Source of the DNA: a virus
Virus record (IMG/VR): IMGVR_UViG_3300047586_000001
Location: 1 to 28,779 of that record
Length of the DNA stretch: 28,779 bases
Direction: 5' to 3' (one strand)
The translations under genes were made by a program, and so were the position numbers. How positions within the stretch are numbered: position 1 is the first letter of the stretch; every line of letters starts with the position of its first letter. Under the pieces are notes generated by a model. The model had not been told where the DNA came from, made no database searches, and saw nothing but the letters and a program-made list of their open reading frames with translations. Positions 17,801 through 21,797 of the stretch are shown here, one piece after another.

Positions 17801-19472
17801 TAATGCTAGGTATTTTGTACCAACCCACTATACTGGTTTTGTTAGTAAACTGGTGAAAGACGAAATTGGTAACGAATATAAAGAGTTTGATCCAGATGAA
17901 CAATCATGGAATTTAGCTAATATATATTTTCATTACCTAGGTTCAGCCATAGAATTTGAATGGAAAAATGATATATTACCAGAAATGGAAATGGCAAGAT
18001 TTCTATTTAATAATAGAGATGTTGTTAAACGAGATTCTAAGGGTAATATCCTATATCAGGCAAATAGGTGGTTTGGTCCAACCGAAGAGGAAGGTATACC
18101 GCAAGTTACTAAAGGTGGTAATATTGCCAAACAATTTGATGATTGGTTATTATATGCTTTGTATGGTCAAGGTACAAAAGATTTAGGTACTATACCTGGC
18201 ACTAACATAGATGCAGGTAAATTTGTTAATGTGTTACAGAGATTTACAGGTTTGAATTTATTAGGTCTAAACTATGTGGCTGGTACAGCGTCTACTGTTT
18301 TAACAGAAACTATTATGGGCATTGATGCATTGGCTAATGCTGAAATTGGTAAACATGAATGGAAGGTAGCACAAGGTACATTCTTTAAGAATTTAGGGGG
18401 TATATTGGCTGATATAGGTTCAAAACAACCTTCTAATTTAGTTAGTTTACTACTTAAAGAGTTTAATGTTATACATGCTGGTAAGTTTGCTAATTTAACA
18501 GATAGTAAATTTAGGATTTTGGCTAATACAGATGCTTTATATTTTGTTGGTACATTTGGTTGGTATACAATGCAGGTCAAAAGTATGTTAGGTATGTTAG
18601 AGAAGCGTAAGGCATTTGATTCAGAAGGTAAAGATATAGGTTCTATATTAAGTCATTATAAAGTTGTAGATGGTAAATTGGCATTAGACAAAGAAGTAGA
18701 TGAATCAAGAAGTCATTGGACTAATATAGATCGAAGAGTATATGAACATAATATACGTGGTGTTATTAGTTCAATCCACGGTGATCAGTCAGATTTAGGT
18801 AGGGTTGCAGCACAAGGTAATGCTCTGTTAGGTATGGCAATGCAGTTCCGTAGATTTATTGTACCTACATTTAAACGTAGATGGGGTGGCGCTAGGTACG
18901 ATGAACGTACAGCAGATAATCAAATGGGTATGTATACCAATACTGCTAAATTTGCTCGTCAACTATTAAAGAATATGTCAGAAGCAAAATCATTTATGTT
19001 ATCAAGGGAATGGGCTATTGCTGATCATTTAACTAAGGTTAATGTAATACGTACATTTGGTGATGTGATAACAGTTTTATCTGCTGTCATATTAGCAAAT
19101 GCTGCAATATCAATGGCTAAGAATGCTCAACAAGAGAAAGACAGGGATGCTGAAATGAAGATGTGGAATTTTATGGCTTATCAAGCATTGAGATTGAAAG
19201 CCGAGTTCTTATTTTATACATCGCCAACTCAAGCGATGCAAATATTAAGGTCGCCGGCAGCTTCAATGTCAATGTTTGAAAATACTATTAAGTTAGCAAC
19301 ACAGATATTAGGACCAGGTTGGCAGGAATATCAACAAGGGCCGTTTAAGAATCAACTTAAGATTAAGAAGACTTTAATTGACATGACAGTTGGTGTTAAA
19401 CAATACTATAGGTTAAGAGAAATGGGTCAACAGGTTAGTCTTATGAAATCTAATGTAGTCAAGGTTCAGTAG
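2829..19472 (+). CDS. Giant crAss-type virion RNA polymerase fused to two zincin peptidase domains, 5547 aa
   Basis: One uninterrupted frame of 5547 codons (about 630 kDa at 113 Da per residue) that fills 58% of the window. Approximate order: tandem KNxPLIGLxG repeat (13-44); hydrophobic Gly/Ala segments (163-222, 270-287, 367-391); helical region (400-650); SH3-like stretch (725-770); zincin 1 HEAFH (1484-1488) with EEFLAD (1522-1527); RNA polymerase core with DTAVKSG (2598-2604), YRVPAQGQSS just before DPBB2, and DFDID (2892-2896); charged linker (3720-3800); zincin 2 HEMTH (4033-4037) with EFLAD (E4088); PD-(D/E)XK-like segment (4295-4311); helical region (4400-5050); hydrophobic C-terminal module (5140-5547). 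Known family: the DxDxD motif and double-psi barrels match the single-chain crAss polymerase (phi14:2 gp66), which is injected with the DNA and transcribes early genes. The fusion into one chain is seen directly; packaging, ejection and self-cleavage are inferred. It ends TAG, with an in-frame TAA seven codons later. Confidence 0.93.
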   Translation: MALENILDGDGVKNAPLIGLKGVDPLTNLDQGDTKNIPLIGLRGDQGLMQTQEGQVPSSYSRILKDSYHPEFSPSTIQRQLATNQTAGGQLVNTLAGAAMGEIGGGFLKDIGYLMGGPAMLSRDAEDSLGKDFINAGSALQEKSNELFPVYRDPSAPKFDPSSWSWWLDNAKGMASIIPAAALAYTGVGAVGSIAEVLGIPSALGLSAIEQAGVSAVGKGIMQRQVYNMMFAHSTYEDIYQKALQSGMKEPDANKKASIAASDSYKKDWALLPLDIVQYGLVTKALLNPEQPYSFSFGKFMKKPIEELATAPLKRLGSEIAIGGGQLGFQWMMSEEGKYTAEKAFDPSIKSDFSERVGKYLQNGEFWSSAVMGGMGGAVFTGIGSLLDRAFHGDPQMNEAKYWATTFKEAHEKSRVAEETGDTQLAKDAQHDHEIQLGTRMAQNGLLEPGIDFFKKVAKGEFTSDEGKKIGLTDEDIQKLKNVNPADIDESVKNIREAGEKYQTRLKETLTDGTELNKAVNKLYEDRPKDYQRATLPDYARMYASLVSQTETKINRLNESRIQLETDLKNTEGKIVNWSSLSANKQNQWLEESHRSAIAAQQLIIENAYDAVKDREDIDDNYKNDLKFQLNTANQLLKKHETALKQYQKDYTEEDKENDKGIDITSDAMHEYLDQDYSHAATLLKIASLQAASDRYRKGQISTPEQRLEYNTNVDEQTPKDLIPEENDLVGWTDEQGQRHAGTVTAIDNKDPDSYTVQELGRDYKDIGESIVKNKVDLEVLNKLSDNAANNWDVDTSDENPNVVEQNEMLRDGTNHALADPSSLSTSNINKAFSGGIEYRDQKLYNWSNQPNNTFTPSDRATYTIDWDNSFWDTRQGIKTALQNKKGINELLEEDLKRSFRYTSLIDKIPIKVSLGVGKDTFDTRLYLHDSDFWNVRKPGNVLADPEVFVKEWRESLRSTRRQILIQLLNDQTVETTGLKKASSGPFNVIKTNGNIHQRFNIKPNEFKTYIGVDGLLGSTNAVAGPNDLTSIDGLSRGSVYLKMNKTANGEYRFVKLNPGKLSDEHADILFDAIVQRQRNGSKFVLKDSRIKGDLTTNEIIQLLAYTGDRNTNPDHPNNAGKDIPANKALYIRHKNGTAVLYFGDDSLDLYNYSTGDKQKFKDWATANKNYRIPISIDKMGLSLNDVYKKEFSIGSLKNDPKNNKTWVATLMDTNVAPEGEEPRYVLSTNIDRVKDTTTGEYIESITHSPLIDINTRSLEVKEPKYTAKIEEEVKPKRYQKPPAEYPKPESITDEKDIVSKSHIGTLKQLNVGTELSYTDVEGTHPFGVIEVAGNGVKSIKLTNGYDNIDELHNKKNLRIVVANQNDINDLFKYVLTGAKSIDFNEVKLPEVKEEQPIKKFTLGDMKPLGSTELGKQLYIPKEPIEPISSKELDWLRDKLGKQNVQITNRLIDIAGRTGQKYFGSFQSDLIKVFEAAPGTVLYHEAFHRVSKGYLSDFERRAVYDEARQRYGLKGASNEAVEEFLADKFMEYKSTGAKPETRGVIQYIKDLYDFIKSIFTGESRLRSYDIDKLFDSIERGKFRYSKISVDNLRQLNGKAFGYEIGNKDIPTIESFDDLKDLTKGLASILITENHVQDVNDALTIGAGFFKPLIDYIRHDPDPNKPDDNGGLIQQFKSVIAYDQHELIRADLDPKESEKLQAELQQVTKLKDLYESILDPQYFPIFVDKINTALASYNIAKRVVDKEYTDDEYINENNDRDLFMDYITKAPYEVNIKDTVNAAIKFLVATLPDSPEVNPRTFTIRHVDFNDTWSKLLNDCHNADTPEEGLDILDGKSDIYSYKVLAQRLRAGDDLLRNQFKVAMNKQRNLFINWLFTLDRDGKPTFDASDASYRSAIATEIASWNDILFSSNLIDRVGKPKLDMSKINPILKDYNTFKNNFSKDYETNDRTLTDEQVDKHINNFLPLVNKIGIDVDRSTVDEAINKFSRESKLTKSEALNKFFLDDFQRILKKIEDQGNGVGKTVSLRTLLSDEKLIRDLAQTKYEVKPELLSDTVLGPGNNQYFTYSQNTYLSDVFRGFMKDPRIVLNKLTKVYNKHSDFLGQLTDDNVRQGVGILTNSALIQQGIGDSGRDYLSLNRMEDYLMKMYAFERNIIPLPTLGDKTSYYFIKGLKPIDFDLSWGDDGKPIIPKNVIDLFYNYALDEKERREKADVVIKDYEAEKDEAIKRDKLKKLYANYHYVQRGDNPPATKQANALRWLLFPEFGEKKDFNFEQDARPIIEKVLSDRLNDELKIANQKGLISGRLMEDGRFRPDANAKLDAGILARNIEQHGTEQHAIENMMARFVIRNIQSAIEYSKLITGDPAFKKWNPEKGSIDDDYTKRMGAAISTGDVTNNSSKDYGVDATNYSVATMYTQRVKLDRLLKENYENIFSAQLRELAKEYSLTDLTRSKQLDALKSKGINLVDMLKGYNDIDSTDGQVYIRPDMYRSFSISVGEWSPKKEEAFKLLQSDRPLTQGEYENSMNVVMQPLKVLSYGLMADGELEVPIMNKMSLATIFRQMGQFGHTKGTRIELMNLLDRMESKGDYKDFKPIDMIKMDTAVKSGGKIGFNFYKDADLSQTGDFSDIPVFEEPYALNRKQLNTDPHDQEDIKVTSQMIKISMSNLRLGDAIYDNPRSGEKLKGSDIANNIFKSTSAISDHGRERIEKKLDIQNGVLNKEKLTAMIRDNALKAGSPDLIVDALRMDDNGKDPYLEIDALPNRKQIQAGLISSFGKQTVDLKFPGMQAVQMSNMGIRVNKDDELKYTTASEISVNSMECYVSLNLFKHIIPNYDNLSYAEKRKFVLVNKDTIMGYRVPAQGQSSVWQLKVKDVYPETIGDVVTLPAAFTTLTGSDFDIDKAYLIRHNYTIIDGKPHKIGFYDTPQEVWDNEYQPKYEVLQRALTRLDQIHDNDFAPTGGKISTENLLNSIDKILTPDIVDESKKENTLKSLLYNIFNDKFVDEEYDKLKSLIGKMEDRKKEFFDKYGDETDPYKFNSEEAVQNLLMDSYKSIFTNLAHVVDTTTPLGAYDSMINNLADEIHKYDPTKYSSKDLTLYLPSRQSDIKFEQTGGKGGMAPAALNNVHHVLSQIAGLKMKDYRPVEGVLNTDENGRLDLSQINGKDNLPISSWLSSLINIHIDASKDPRFMYLNINPTTWDVAYFLVRSGFGLDTFRLTSQPIIKEYSDLMLDSQNGNRISRFTDRRTVLQHLRAEWANKLEKGVTRESTDNAKLLSTEEMTKNIASQGKDISKQLQYLDLFDEFQKQGKILNGLVQASQLDIKRKVGNSIISLLDTRDKIDQLFKDDNFIGLDKMFEEGSFLGAYYKNFLDFTLKSLSDVSIYSTPVFTKLFREVQRLTHTNFGGDKRLADNIADELMNTVYAGFWNDKDYVGLDFKRVSVIFKRVVESLQSIKTSPEYKELSKNPLIKILNKTPLENIPDELPFDSFLTVPSKNLKDKFSSDGLMYGWRDLFQSKDEKVRNLARYLLYYSYITSGFRNRIFSFHNYIPPSIMKEFDGVDPVSGESKPFSFNEYIKKTRDLMSDPDNVPMFSYLVDETIINNWSNSKIQPTAIARNIISPINMIGDKITDKPTAFVTNLWGTWLGKNASGQPIWTKYITELVPGEGKQEAQYIGYVKTVGRTGNDINLPVYKIIPKKSYERGGVVIKEALFDKSILPSNNVDYIKDGDEFNTLTSKKVIEDQPIYKEFTPVTDYQTVNPRDIQSDDVPDVSVEPKVDVIKEQLDQQISENKEPEEPLAVKKEAGDKRSYSPREVLDRFKTAKTIKDAEDIILGYKYVINPKRYNDKLYIAKETVKSNISNYELTKDMVDKVNIEIPNLLSINPSLAENGRPIYDIRINEHVWNEYVNRDPQLALPMKSIDEQVAEAKLTDRDDILNVFAQTKGIKNAYQWLDRTVELIPDLSTEHRDFINTIKAYGESNPDIGILQINKWEIDKYFAPPKDDPTYYHDALGSYKNGTIYLIKGPLAKETKSTLVGTFLHEMTHARTLDVYRRWEKGETLTDVESKFMTDVDKIYKDARKVTKFEDDPSYKDLKEFLADGITDQQIIDELKTKMGLWERIKSAICKLFGWEYTPKSYHYKLLSSIMDYAYKDKRPNTGVEGMEAAKIANNVKVNKDNPKHVEIKDALLKSEDAYDKMTPFEPTYIMMDRLYMGGKPYDLFDEKSRGNIDRYYGTDLATRMQLEKSFQDVQDKIQTKYKLSGEAANDLSKIFKQIQDKVGPGASIFSNVTLADFTEKLASKADLIVISKDNKVHIFKFKSREIGFESYDRDFATKPSRFKFSEYKRDQVDLTILSNMFKAITNIDVERDGLHIIPLKPIVNDQTKTIDRYVIDKSFDNRDVIDMPTTNNAALLYLNKTKSMNPMDNQDVLSQDEMDAVKSANEKWQNKIEKVEVQTPEQEVLKRVVNSLEKQMAITFKRGTAKTFREQMDYINKIKKEDDTQKALSYVIDVANHITKRAYNDLNKLKLEGQPTLQQLYRFKDAVSAFDILDQYDAFLTEKYGLTAPKSMQQSDPDSFGKLMALREKLSDAIKHKNSVKLDYERIGLDVLADKILPYFTKIVSEFKNKYISEYKVARYDKEHGIVKQRTGQTDAQYRDYVNMVENFNPNLTEQEYVNSKMDENGDTIQEKSKLIIRKELKKASQDISTLARWIDNILDSPDPVVGALVKSFVAKDDEARIEIEDHRLRALPITEEFMEATKQYGNNYQKRYDYLAERDLKTGKLSGHVISKFHSSLIAEMRNIRAIADATIEDESQRDAFVNAWKETNMPLNRLVRDAAYQKYLDQLVADKEISSAEYNILKISKDRISDLKNQEGSPITDNTEDLILQWYQDNSLNYREPAAKWINPQWAKLQKILSNPNDPRTKMYNLILEWQDLADSMVPSSVKLGTRLPGVIKDKIERLGSGQNLAEMSKGAFSKALNFKVDDTHRVQTDLVDNENNARYFVPTHYTGFVSKLVKDEIGNEYKEFDPDEQSWNLANIYFHYLGSAIEFEWKNDILPEMEMARFLFNNRDVVKRDSKGNILYQANRWFGPTEEEGIPQVTKGGNIAKQFDDWLLYALYGQGTKDLGTIPGTNIDAGKFVNVLQRFTGLNLLGLNYVAGTASTVLTETIMGIDALANAEIGKHEWKVAQGTFFKNLGGILADIGSKQPSNLVSLLLKEFNVIHAGKFANLTDSKFRILANTDALYFVGTFGWYTMQVKSMLGMLEKRKAFDSEGKDIGSILSHYKVVDGKLALDKEVDESRSHWTNIDRRVYEHNIRGVISSIHGDQSDLGRVAAQGNALLGMAMQFRRFIVPTFKRRWGGARYDERTADNQMGMYTNTAKFARQLLKNMSEAKSFMLSREWAIADHLTKVNVIRTFGDVITVLSAVILANAAISMAKNAQQEKDRDAEMKMWNFMAYQALRLKAEFLFYTSPTQAMQILRSPAASMSMFENTIKLATQILGPGWQEYQQGPFKNQLKIKKTLIDMTVGVKQYYRLREMGQQVSLMKSNVVKVQ
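2865..2960 (+). repeat. Two-copy 22-residue repeat with overlapping GC hairpins at the start of the giant gene
   Basis: At protein level KN(A/I)PLIGL(K/R)G occurs at residues 13-22 and 35-44, a 66-nt period; DQG follows at 31 and again at 46. At DNA level the segment packs five runs of four or more G or C into about 70 bp of an otherwise AT-rich gene: G 2892-2895, C 2900-2904, G 2922-2925, C 2939-2942, G 2956-2959. AAGGGGAT (2920-2927) pairs perfectly with ATCCCCTT (2937-2944). The same C run also pairs as CCCCTTAA (2939-2946) with TTAAGGGG (2952-2959). The two hairpins cannot form together. Confidence 0.8.
3306..4005 (+). other. Giant protein: N-terminal hydrophobic Gly/Ala-rich region
   Basis: Residues about 163-222 (WSWWLDNAKGMASIIPAAAL onward, then GVGAVGSIAEVLGIPSALGL) and 367-391 (SSAVMGGMGGAVFTGIGSLL) are Gly/Ala-rich and hydrophobic enough for membrane contact, with a shorter stretch near 270-287 (LLPLDIVQYGLVTKALL). 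There is no N-terminal signal peptide, so this is not an exported host-type protein. In phage ejection proteins, segments of this type insert in or cross the cell envelope during DNA delivery; that role here is inferred. A second hydrophobic module lies at the C-terminus. Confidence 0.5.
7245..7610 (+). other. Giant protein: zincin metallopeptidase domain 1 (HEAFH)
   Basis: VLYHEAFHRVSKGYLSDFER carries HExxH at residues 1484-1488, with a likely third zinc ligand in EEFLADKF (E1522/E1523), 34-35 residues after the second His. An amphipathic segment (IKDLYDFIKSIFTGESRLRS) and LFDSIERGKFRY follow, an arrangement I associate with metallopeptidase modules in very large phage polyproteins. Zinc binding and peptidase activity follow from the motif and are untested. 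The DNA from about 7246 to 7410 is clearly more GC-rich than its flanks and holds a 7-bp inverted repeat, GTCGGGC (7327-7333) with GCCCGAC (7347-7353). Confidence 0.7.
10450..11560 (+). other. Giant protein: double-psi beta-barrel RNA polymerase catalytic region
   Basis: The metal-binding loop is SDFDIDKAYL (Asp2892, Asp2894, Asp2896), corresponding to NADFDGDQM of cellular beta' subunits and the DxDxD of single-chain crAss and YonO-type polymerases. Upstream, GYRVPAQGQSS aligns with the beta' NRAPTLHR segment, and the spacing to the Asp loop resembles that of beta'. Earlier conserved blocks are EVPIMNKMSLATIF (about 2540), DTAVKSG (2598-2604) and LKFPGMQAVQMS (about 2778), likely from the first barrel, which supplies basic active-site residues. 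The full polymerase probably spans roughly residues 1600-3600, similar in size to phi14:2 gp66. Confidence 0.85.
14850..15140 (+). other. Giant protein: zincin metallopeptidase domain 2 (HEMTH)
   Basis: GTFLHEMTHARTLDVYRRWE holds HExxH at residues 4033-4037, preceded by KNGTIYLI, the beta strand typical of zincin edges, and followed by LKEFLADG, where E4088 is the likely third zinc ligand. The helix after the first His motif is longer than in domain 1, so the copies are diverged, but both share the ...EFLAD signature. Catalytic activity and substrate are unknown. Confidence 0.7.
15640..15990 (+). other. Giant protein: PD-(D/E)XK-like domain, probably degenerate
   Basis: ADLIVISKDNKVHIFKFKSR (Asp4295 to Lys4311 and beyond) has the beta-hairpin pattern of PD-(D/E)XK nucleases, normally DLIV...hhhDxK. 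The first Asp and the final Lys are present, but the acidic residue of the D/E-x-K pair is Lys4309 (KFK instead of DFK). The following RDQVDLTILSNMF helix resembles the Q-motif helix of RecB-like members, then comes GLHIIPL. A fold without catalysis is the most likely reading; a chance resemblance is possible. Confidence 0.4.
18240..19472 (+). other. Giant protein: hydrophobic C-terminal module
   Basis: Residues about 5140-5171 (FTGLNLLGLNYVAGTASTVL onward) and 5413-5434 (VITVLSAVILANAAISMAKN) are hydrophobic. Between them is a conserved-looking basic block, AAQGNALLGMAMQFRRFIVP followed by TFKRRWGG. The pattern (hydrophobic helix, basic FRR...KRRWG, amphipathic end) recalls C-termini of other very large phage virion polyproteins; membrane or envelope contact during ejection is inferred. 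Confidence 0.45.
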
Positions 19473-19502
19473 ATTTTATTGGACGTCTTTTAAAAAATAA
19501 AT

Positions 19503-19532
19503 AAGGGCCGGTGTATTTCTACATCGACCCTT
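19503..19532. terminator. Bidirectional intrinsic terminator between converging blocks
   Basis: A hairpin with arms 19503-19514 (AAGGGCCGGTGT) and 19521-19532 (ACATCGACCCTT) around a 6-nt loop ATTTCT. It has ten Watson-Crick pairs, one G-T pair and one C-A mismatch. Downstream on the plus strand is TACTATTTTAT; on the minus strand it is TTATTTATTTTTT, so it can end transcripts from both sides. It is the only notable structure in the 88-bp gap between the giant gene and the minus-strand operon. Confidence 0.75.
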
Positions 19533-19560
19533 TACTATTTTATATCAACAGTATTAACTA

Positions 19561-20445
19561 TTAATAATCTTCGTCGTTATAATAATTATTAGTTACATAT
19601 GTTGGTTGGGGTGTTCCATAAAATATACTGTTACATATATTTGACGGTTGTACCACAATTTCTTTCTTTTCTATTCTACCAACGTTCTTCAGTAATTGAA
19701 CAAAGTTTTCAACTTTTTCAACTGCACTACGAGTTCTCGTATATAATTTATCAATCCAAGGATTAAATGCTTTAAAATTCTGTGCATTCTTGTAGCTATT
19801 TAGAAATGTCCTAAGTTTCCACGGATTAGTTTCATTAATGATATTACTTTGGAATTCACTCAAGGAATCAACTTTCTCATTTAATTGAGCAAGTTCTTCT
19901 TGATGTGCTAGTTCGATTTGTTCCTGAGTTTTATTCTTCTTAAGGTCTGATAATGCTTTTGCTAATGTATCTTTATCTTCATTTAATTCATTGATACTAT
20001 CTTCATAACCTTTCTTAAGTTTGTGAATTTTAGTTTCAATATCAGATGCGGTATCACGAGTATATCTTATAGATTCTCTACGTTCGTTTTGTAAAGTATC
20101 TTTTATTTCTTCAACCTCAGACATTAATTTTTTAATTTCAGTTTCTTTCTCTACAATTTTAGTAGACAATTCTGCTGTTTCAACTTTAGATATAGTATCA
20201 AGGATTACACTTGCTGTTTTTGGATCCTCGATATCCAGCTCAAGTTTGCTAACTGTTTTGTAACCTCCTGTAAAAGGATTGCCTTCTTTCTTTTCTAAAA
20301 CAACTATTTTATTCTCTTTAGGTGTTTGTTCTTTTCTAATAGTTTCTACTTCTGTTAATGCCTTTGCTAGTAAGTCTCTGGTACTATTTAAGGCGTTGTA
20401 TTCTGATAATGAAATGTTAACACTGTTAACGGTATTATTTTCCAT
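19561..20445 (-). CDS. Coiled-coil protein, 294 aa, last gene of replication block
   Basis: A Lys/Glu-rich protein. Residues about 90-205 form a long predicted coiled coil with heptad-like spacing (KIVEKETEIKKLMSEVEEIK, then QEELAQLNEKVDSLSEF). A globular helical part follows at 210-265 (NPWKLRTFLNSYKNAQNFKA), then a tail rich in Asn and Tyr (PTYVTNNYYNDEDY). There is no enzymatic motif, membrane segment or cysteine pair. It is the last gene transcribed before the bidirectional terminator. The family is not recognised; a scaffold, tether or host-interaction role is possible but unsupported. The ATG at 20445 is preceded by an A-rich leader, and 21 nt separate it from the upstream gene. Confidence 0.75.
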   Translation of the reverse strand: MENNTVNSVNISLSEYNALNSTRDLLAKALTEVETIRKEQTPKENKIVVLEKKEGNPFTGGYKTVSKLELDIEDPKTASVILDTISKVETAELSTKIVEKETEIKKLMSEVEEIKDTLQNERRESIRYTRDTASDIETKIHKLKKGYEDSINELNEDKDTLAKALSDLKKNKTQEQIELAHQEELAQLNEKVDSLSEFQSNIINETNPWKLRTFLNSYKNAQNFKAFNPWIDKLYTRTRSAVEKVENFVQLLKNVGRIEKKEIVVQPSNICNSIFYGTPQPTYVTNNYYNDEDY

Positions 20446-20466
20446 AATTTATTGTTTGTGTATTTG

Positions 20467-20736
20467 TTAATTAAGATATTTTTGTCTATTATCAAATAAA
20501 TCATCAAGGTTTAGTTTATCACGAACTACCTTAACGATATTTTCATATGTATCATTAGTTAATGTACATAATATTGCTTTGATCTTGTTTAATATTGCAA
20601 TTTCAAAGTCTTCTAAATCTTCTAATTCTTGATCATCATCTATTAATTCTTTTAATTTTATTAAAGAGTCTGTTAATATATCTGTAGATAGTATTTCTAC
20701 TTGAGAATTAGTTAATATATTGTTTATTGCGTCCAT
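20467..20736 (-). CDS. Small acidic helical protein, 89 aa, unknown function
   Basis: Eighty-nine residues, strongly acidic and leucine/isoleucine-rich (SLIKLKELIDDDQELEDLED), almost certainly all helical, with one Cys and no known motif. It starts 2 nt after the stop of the 179-aa gene, so translational coupling is likely. Its compact size and position suggest a phage accessory or adaptor protein, but no function can be assigned. Confidence 0.7.
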   Translation of the reverse strand: MDAINNILTNSQVEILSTDILTDSLIKLKELIDDDQELEDLEDFEIAILNKIKAILCTLTNDTYENIVKVVRDKLNLDDLFDNRQKYLN

Positions 20737-20738
20737 AT

Positions 20739-21278
20739 TTATGTACCGTATATTTCTTTATTTAAAGATGGTTCAACCCATAACTCCTCATTAGGATTGA
20801 CCCATTTTTTACTTAATGTTTTATTAAAATGTCCTTTGTAGAATTTATGTATTGCATCATTGACTTCTTTGTACAATGCTGCATACAGTAACGTAGTTTC
20901 GTCACATTCCCAAAAGTACAGTATTATTTTCTTTGCTCTATCTGTAAACATAGAATATTTACCCATTAACCAAAATGTATAATTTTCATTTAGATCATCG
21001 GGTATATCATATACATAGGCGTAGACTTCTTTGTCTAATTCACCATCCTTGATTTGTTTTGTATATTTATCTGTTCTATTTAATTCAGGTAGGTCTTTTT
21101 GTTTCTTATTGAAAACCAATATGATTTTATTATCATTTAATGGTTTATCAAAGTCAGCTATGTATGCATTAATAAATGTATCATAGTCTGGTATTATTTT
21201 GTTAAATTGTTTATTTTCAAATAGTAATGGCATTAAGAACTGACTCGCTGAAGTTTTATTCTTCGTGAGTATGTCCAT
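20739..21278 (-). CDS. Conserved phage protein of unknown function, 179 aa
   Basis: A mixed alpha/beta protein. Features I associate with a phage-wide uncharacterised family are the N-terminal SASQFLMPLLF block, DTFINAYIADFD (about residues 32-43), YAYVYDIPDDL (about 86-96) and the GKYSMFTDRAKKIIL helix (about 106-120). No catalytic signature is evident. It is packed 2 nt from its neighbours on both sides, in a run of small early genes. The family resemblance is from memory of sequence style and is only moderately certain. Confidence 0.7.
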   Translation of the reverse strand: MDILTKNKTSASQFLMPLLFENKQFNKIIPDYDTFINAYIADFDKPLNDNKIILVFNKKQKDLPELNRTDKYTKQIKDGELDKEVYAYVYDIPDDLNENYTFWLMGKYSMFTDRAKKIILYFWECDETTLLYAALYKEVNDAIHKFYKGHFNKTLSKKWVNPNEELWVEPSLNKEIYGT

Positions 21279-21280
21279 TA

Positions 21281-21760
21281 TTATTTATTTATTTGCCTTT
21301 CTATCAACACTCCTGTTGTTAATAGTTTGTTCTTTATTCGTTCAATGCACAAGTCAATGTGTCCTTGGTTCTTTGGTAAGTATAGGTCTAATGTTAGACC
21401 ATTTGTATTAAGTAGATACTTAAATAATTTCCATTTAGTATTCCAAACATCGTTAGGATAACCTTTACATTCTATTAACCAACCATCTGCTAAATTTAGG
21501 AAGTCTGGTTTATATGTTATTCCTCTAATTGCTTTATTTTTCTCACCAATGCCCCATTTACCTTTCTTACTATATGATTCAAATGATTCTGCATCATACT
21601 TAAAATCAGGTAATAGACAGAATTTAGTGCTTTCGTATTCAAATTCGATATTATTCTCTTTTAGTTTTTGGTAGCAATATACTTCTAATTTGCTCCTAAA
21701 CGTTTTTCCATCAACTACTAGTTTCTGCGCATTCTTTATTTTGCGGTTTTCTGTAGTCAT
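21281..21760 (-). CDS. PD-(D/E)XK endonuclease, DUF1064/T7 endonuclease I-like, 159 aa
   Basis: The N-terminus has VVDGKTFRSKLEVYCYQKLK (Glu26, the early acidic ligand). The core has YKPDF (Asp86) and WLIECKG (Glu97 and Lys99), giving the full E...D...ExK set of PD-(D/E)XK phage nucleases. The size (159 aa) and the order 'GxxFxSKLE - PDF - ExKG' match DUF1064 and T7 endonuclease I-like Holliday-junction or branched-DNA nucleases. The likely role is resolving branched replication or recombination intermediates in the host cytoplasm, which fits the neighbouring primase, SSB and Sak4-like ATPase. All active-site residues appear intact. It might instead have another structure-specific role. Confidence 0.82.
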   Translation of the reverse strand: MTTENRKIKNAQKLVVDGKTFRSKLEVYCYQKLKENNIEFEYESTKFCLLPDFKYDAESFESYSKKGKWGIGEKNKAIRGITYKPDFLNLADGWLIECKGYPNDVWNTKWKLFKYLLNTNGLTLDLYLPKNQGHIDLCIERIKNKLLTTGVLIERQINK

Positions 21761-21797
21761 TTCTTATATTTCAATGTAGAGGCCATTTCTAGCCCTT

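Noticed and set aside
17956-18580. Plus-strand (17956-18186) and minus-strand (18272-18580) ORFs inside the 3' part of the giant gene
   Set aside because: Entirely within the giant gene; no supporting motif, leader or spacing.
19470-19472. TAG recoded as glutamine, as in some crAss-like phages
   Set aside because: No in-frame TAG occurs in the 5547 codons of the giant gene or inside the other genes; readthrough would add only seven residues.
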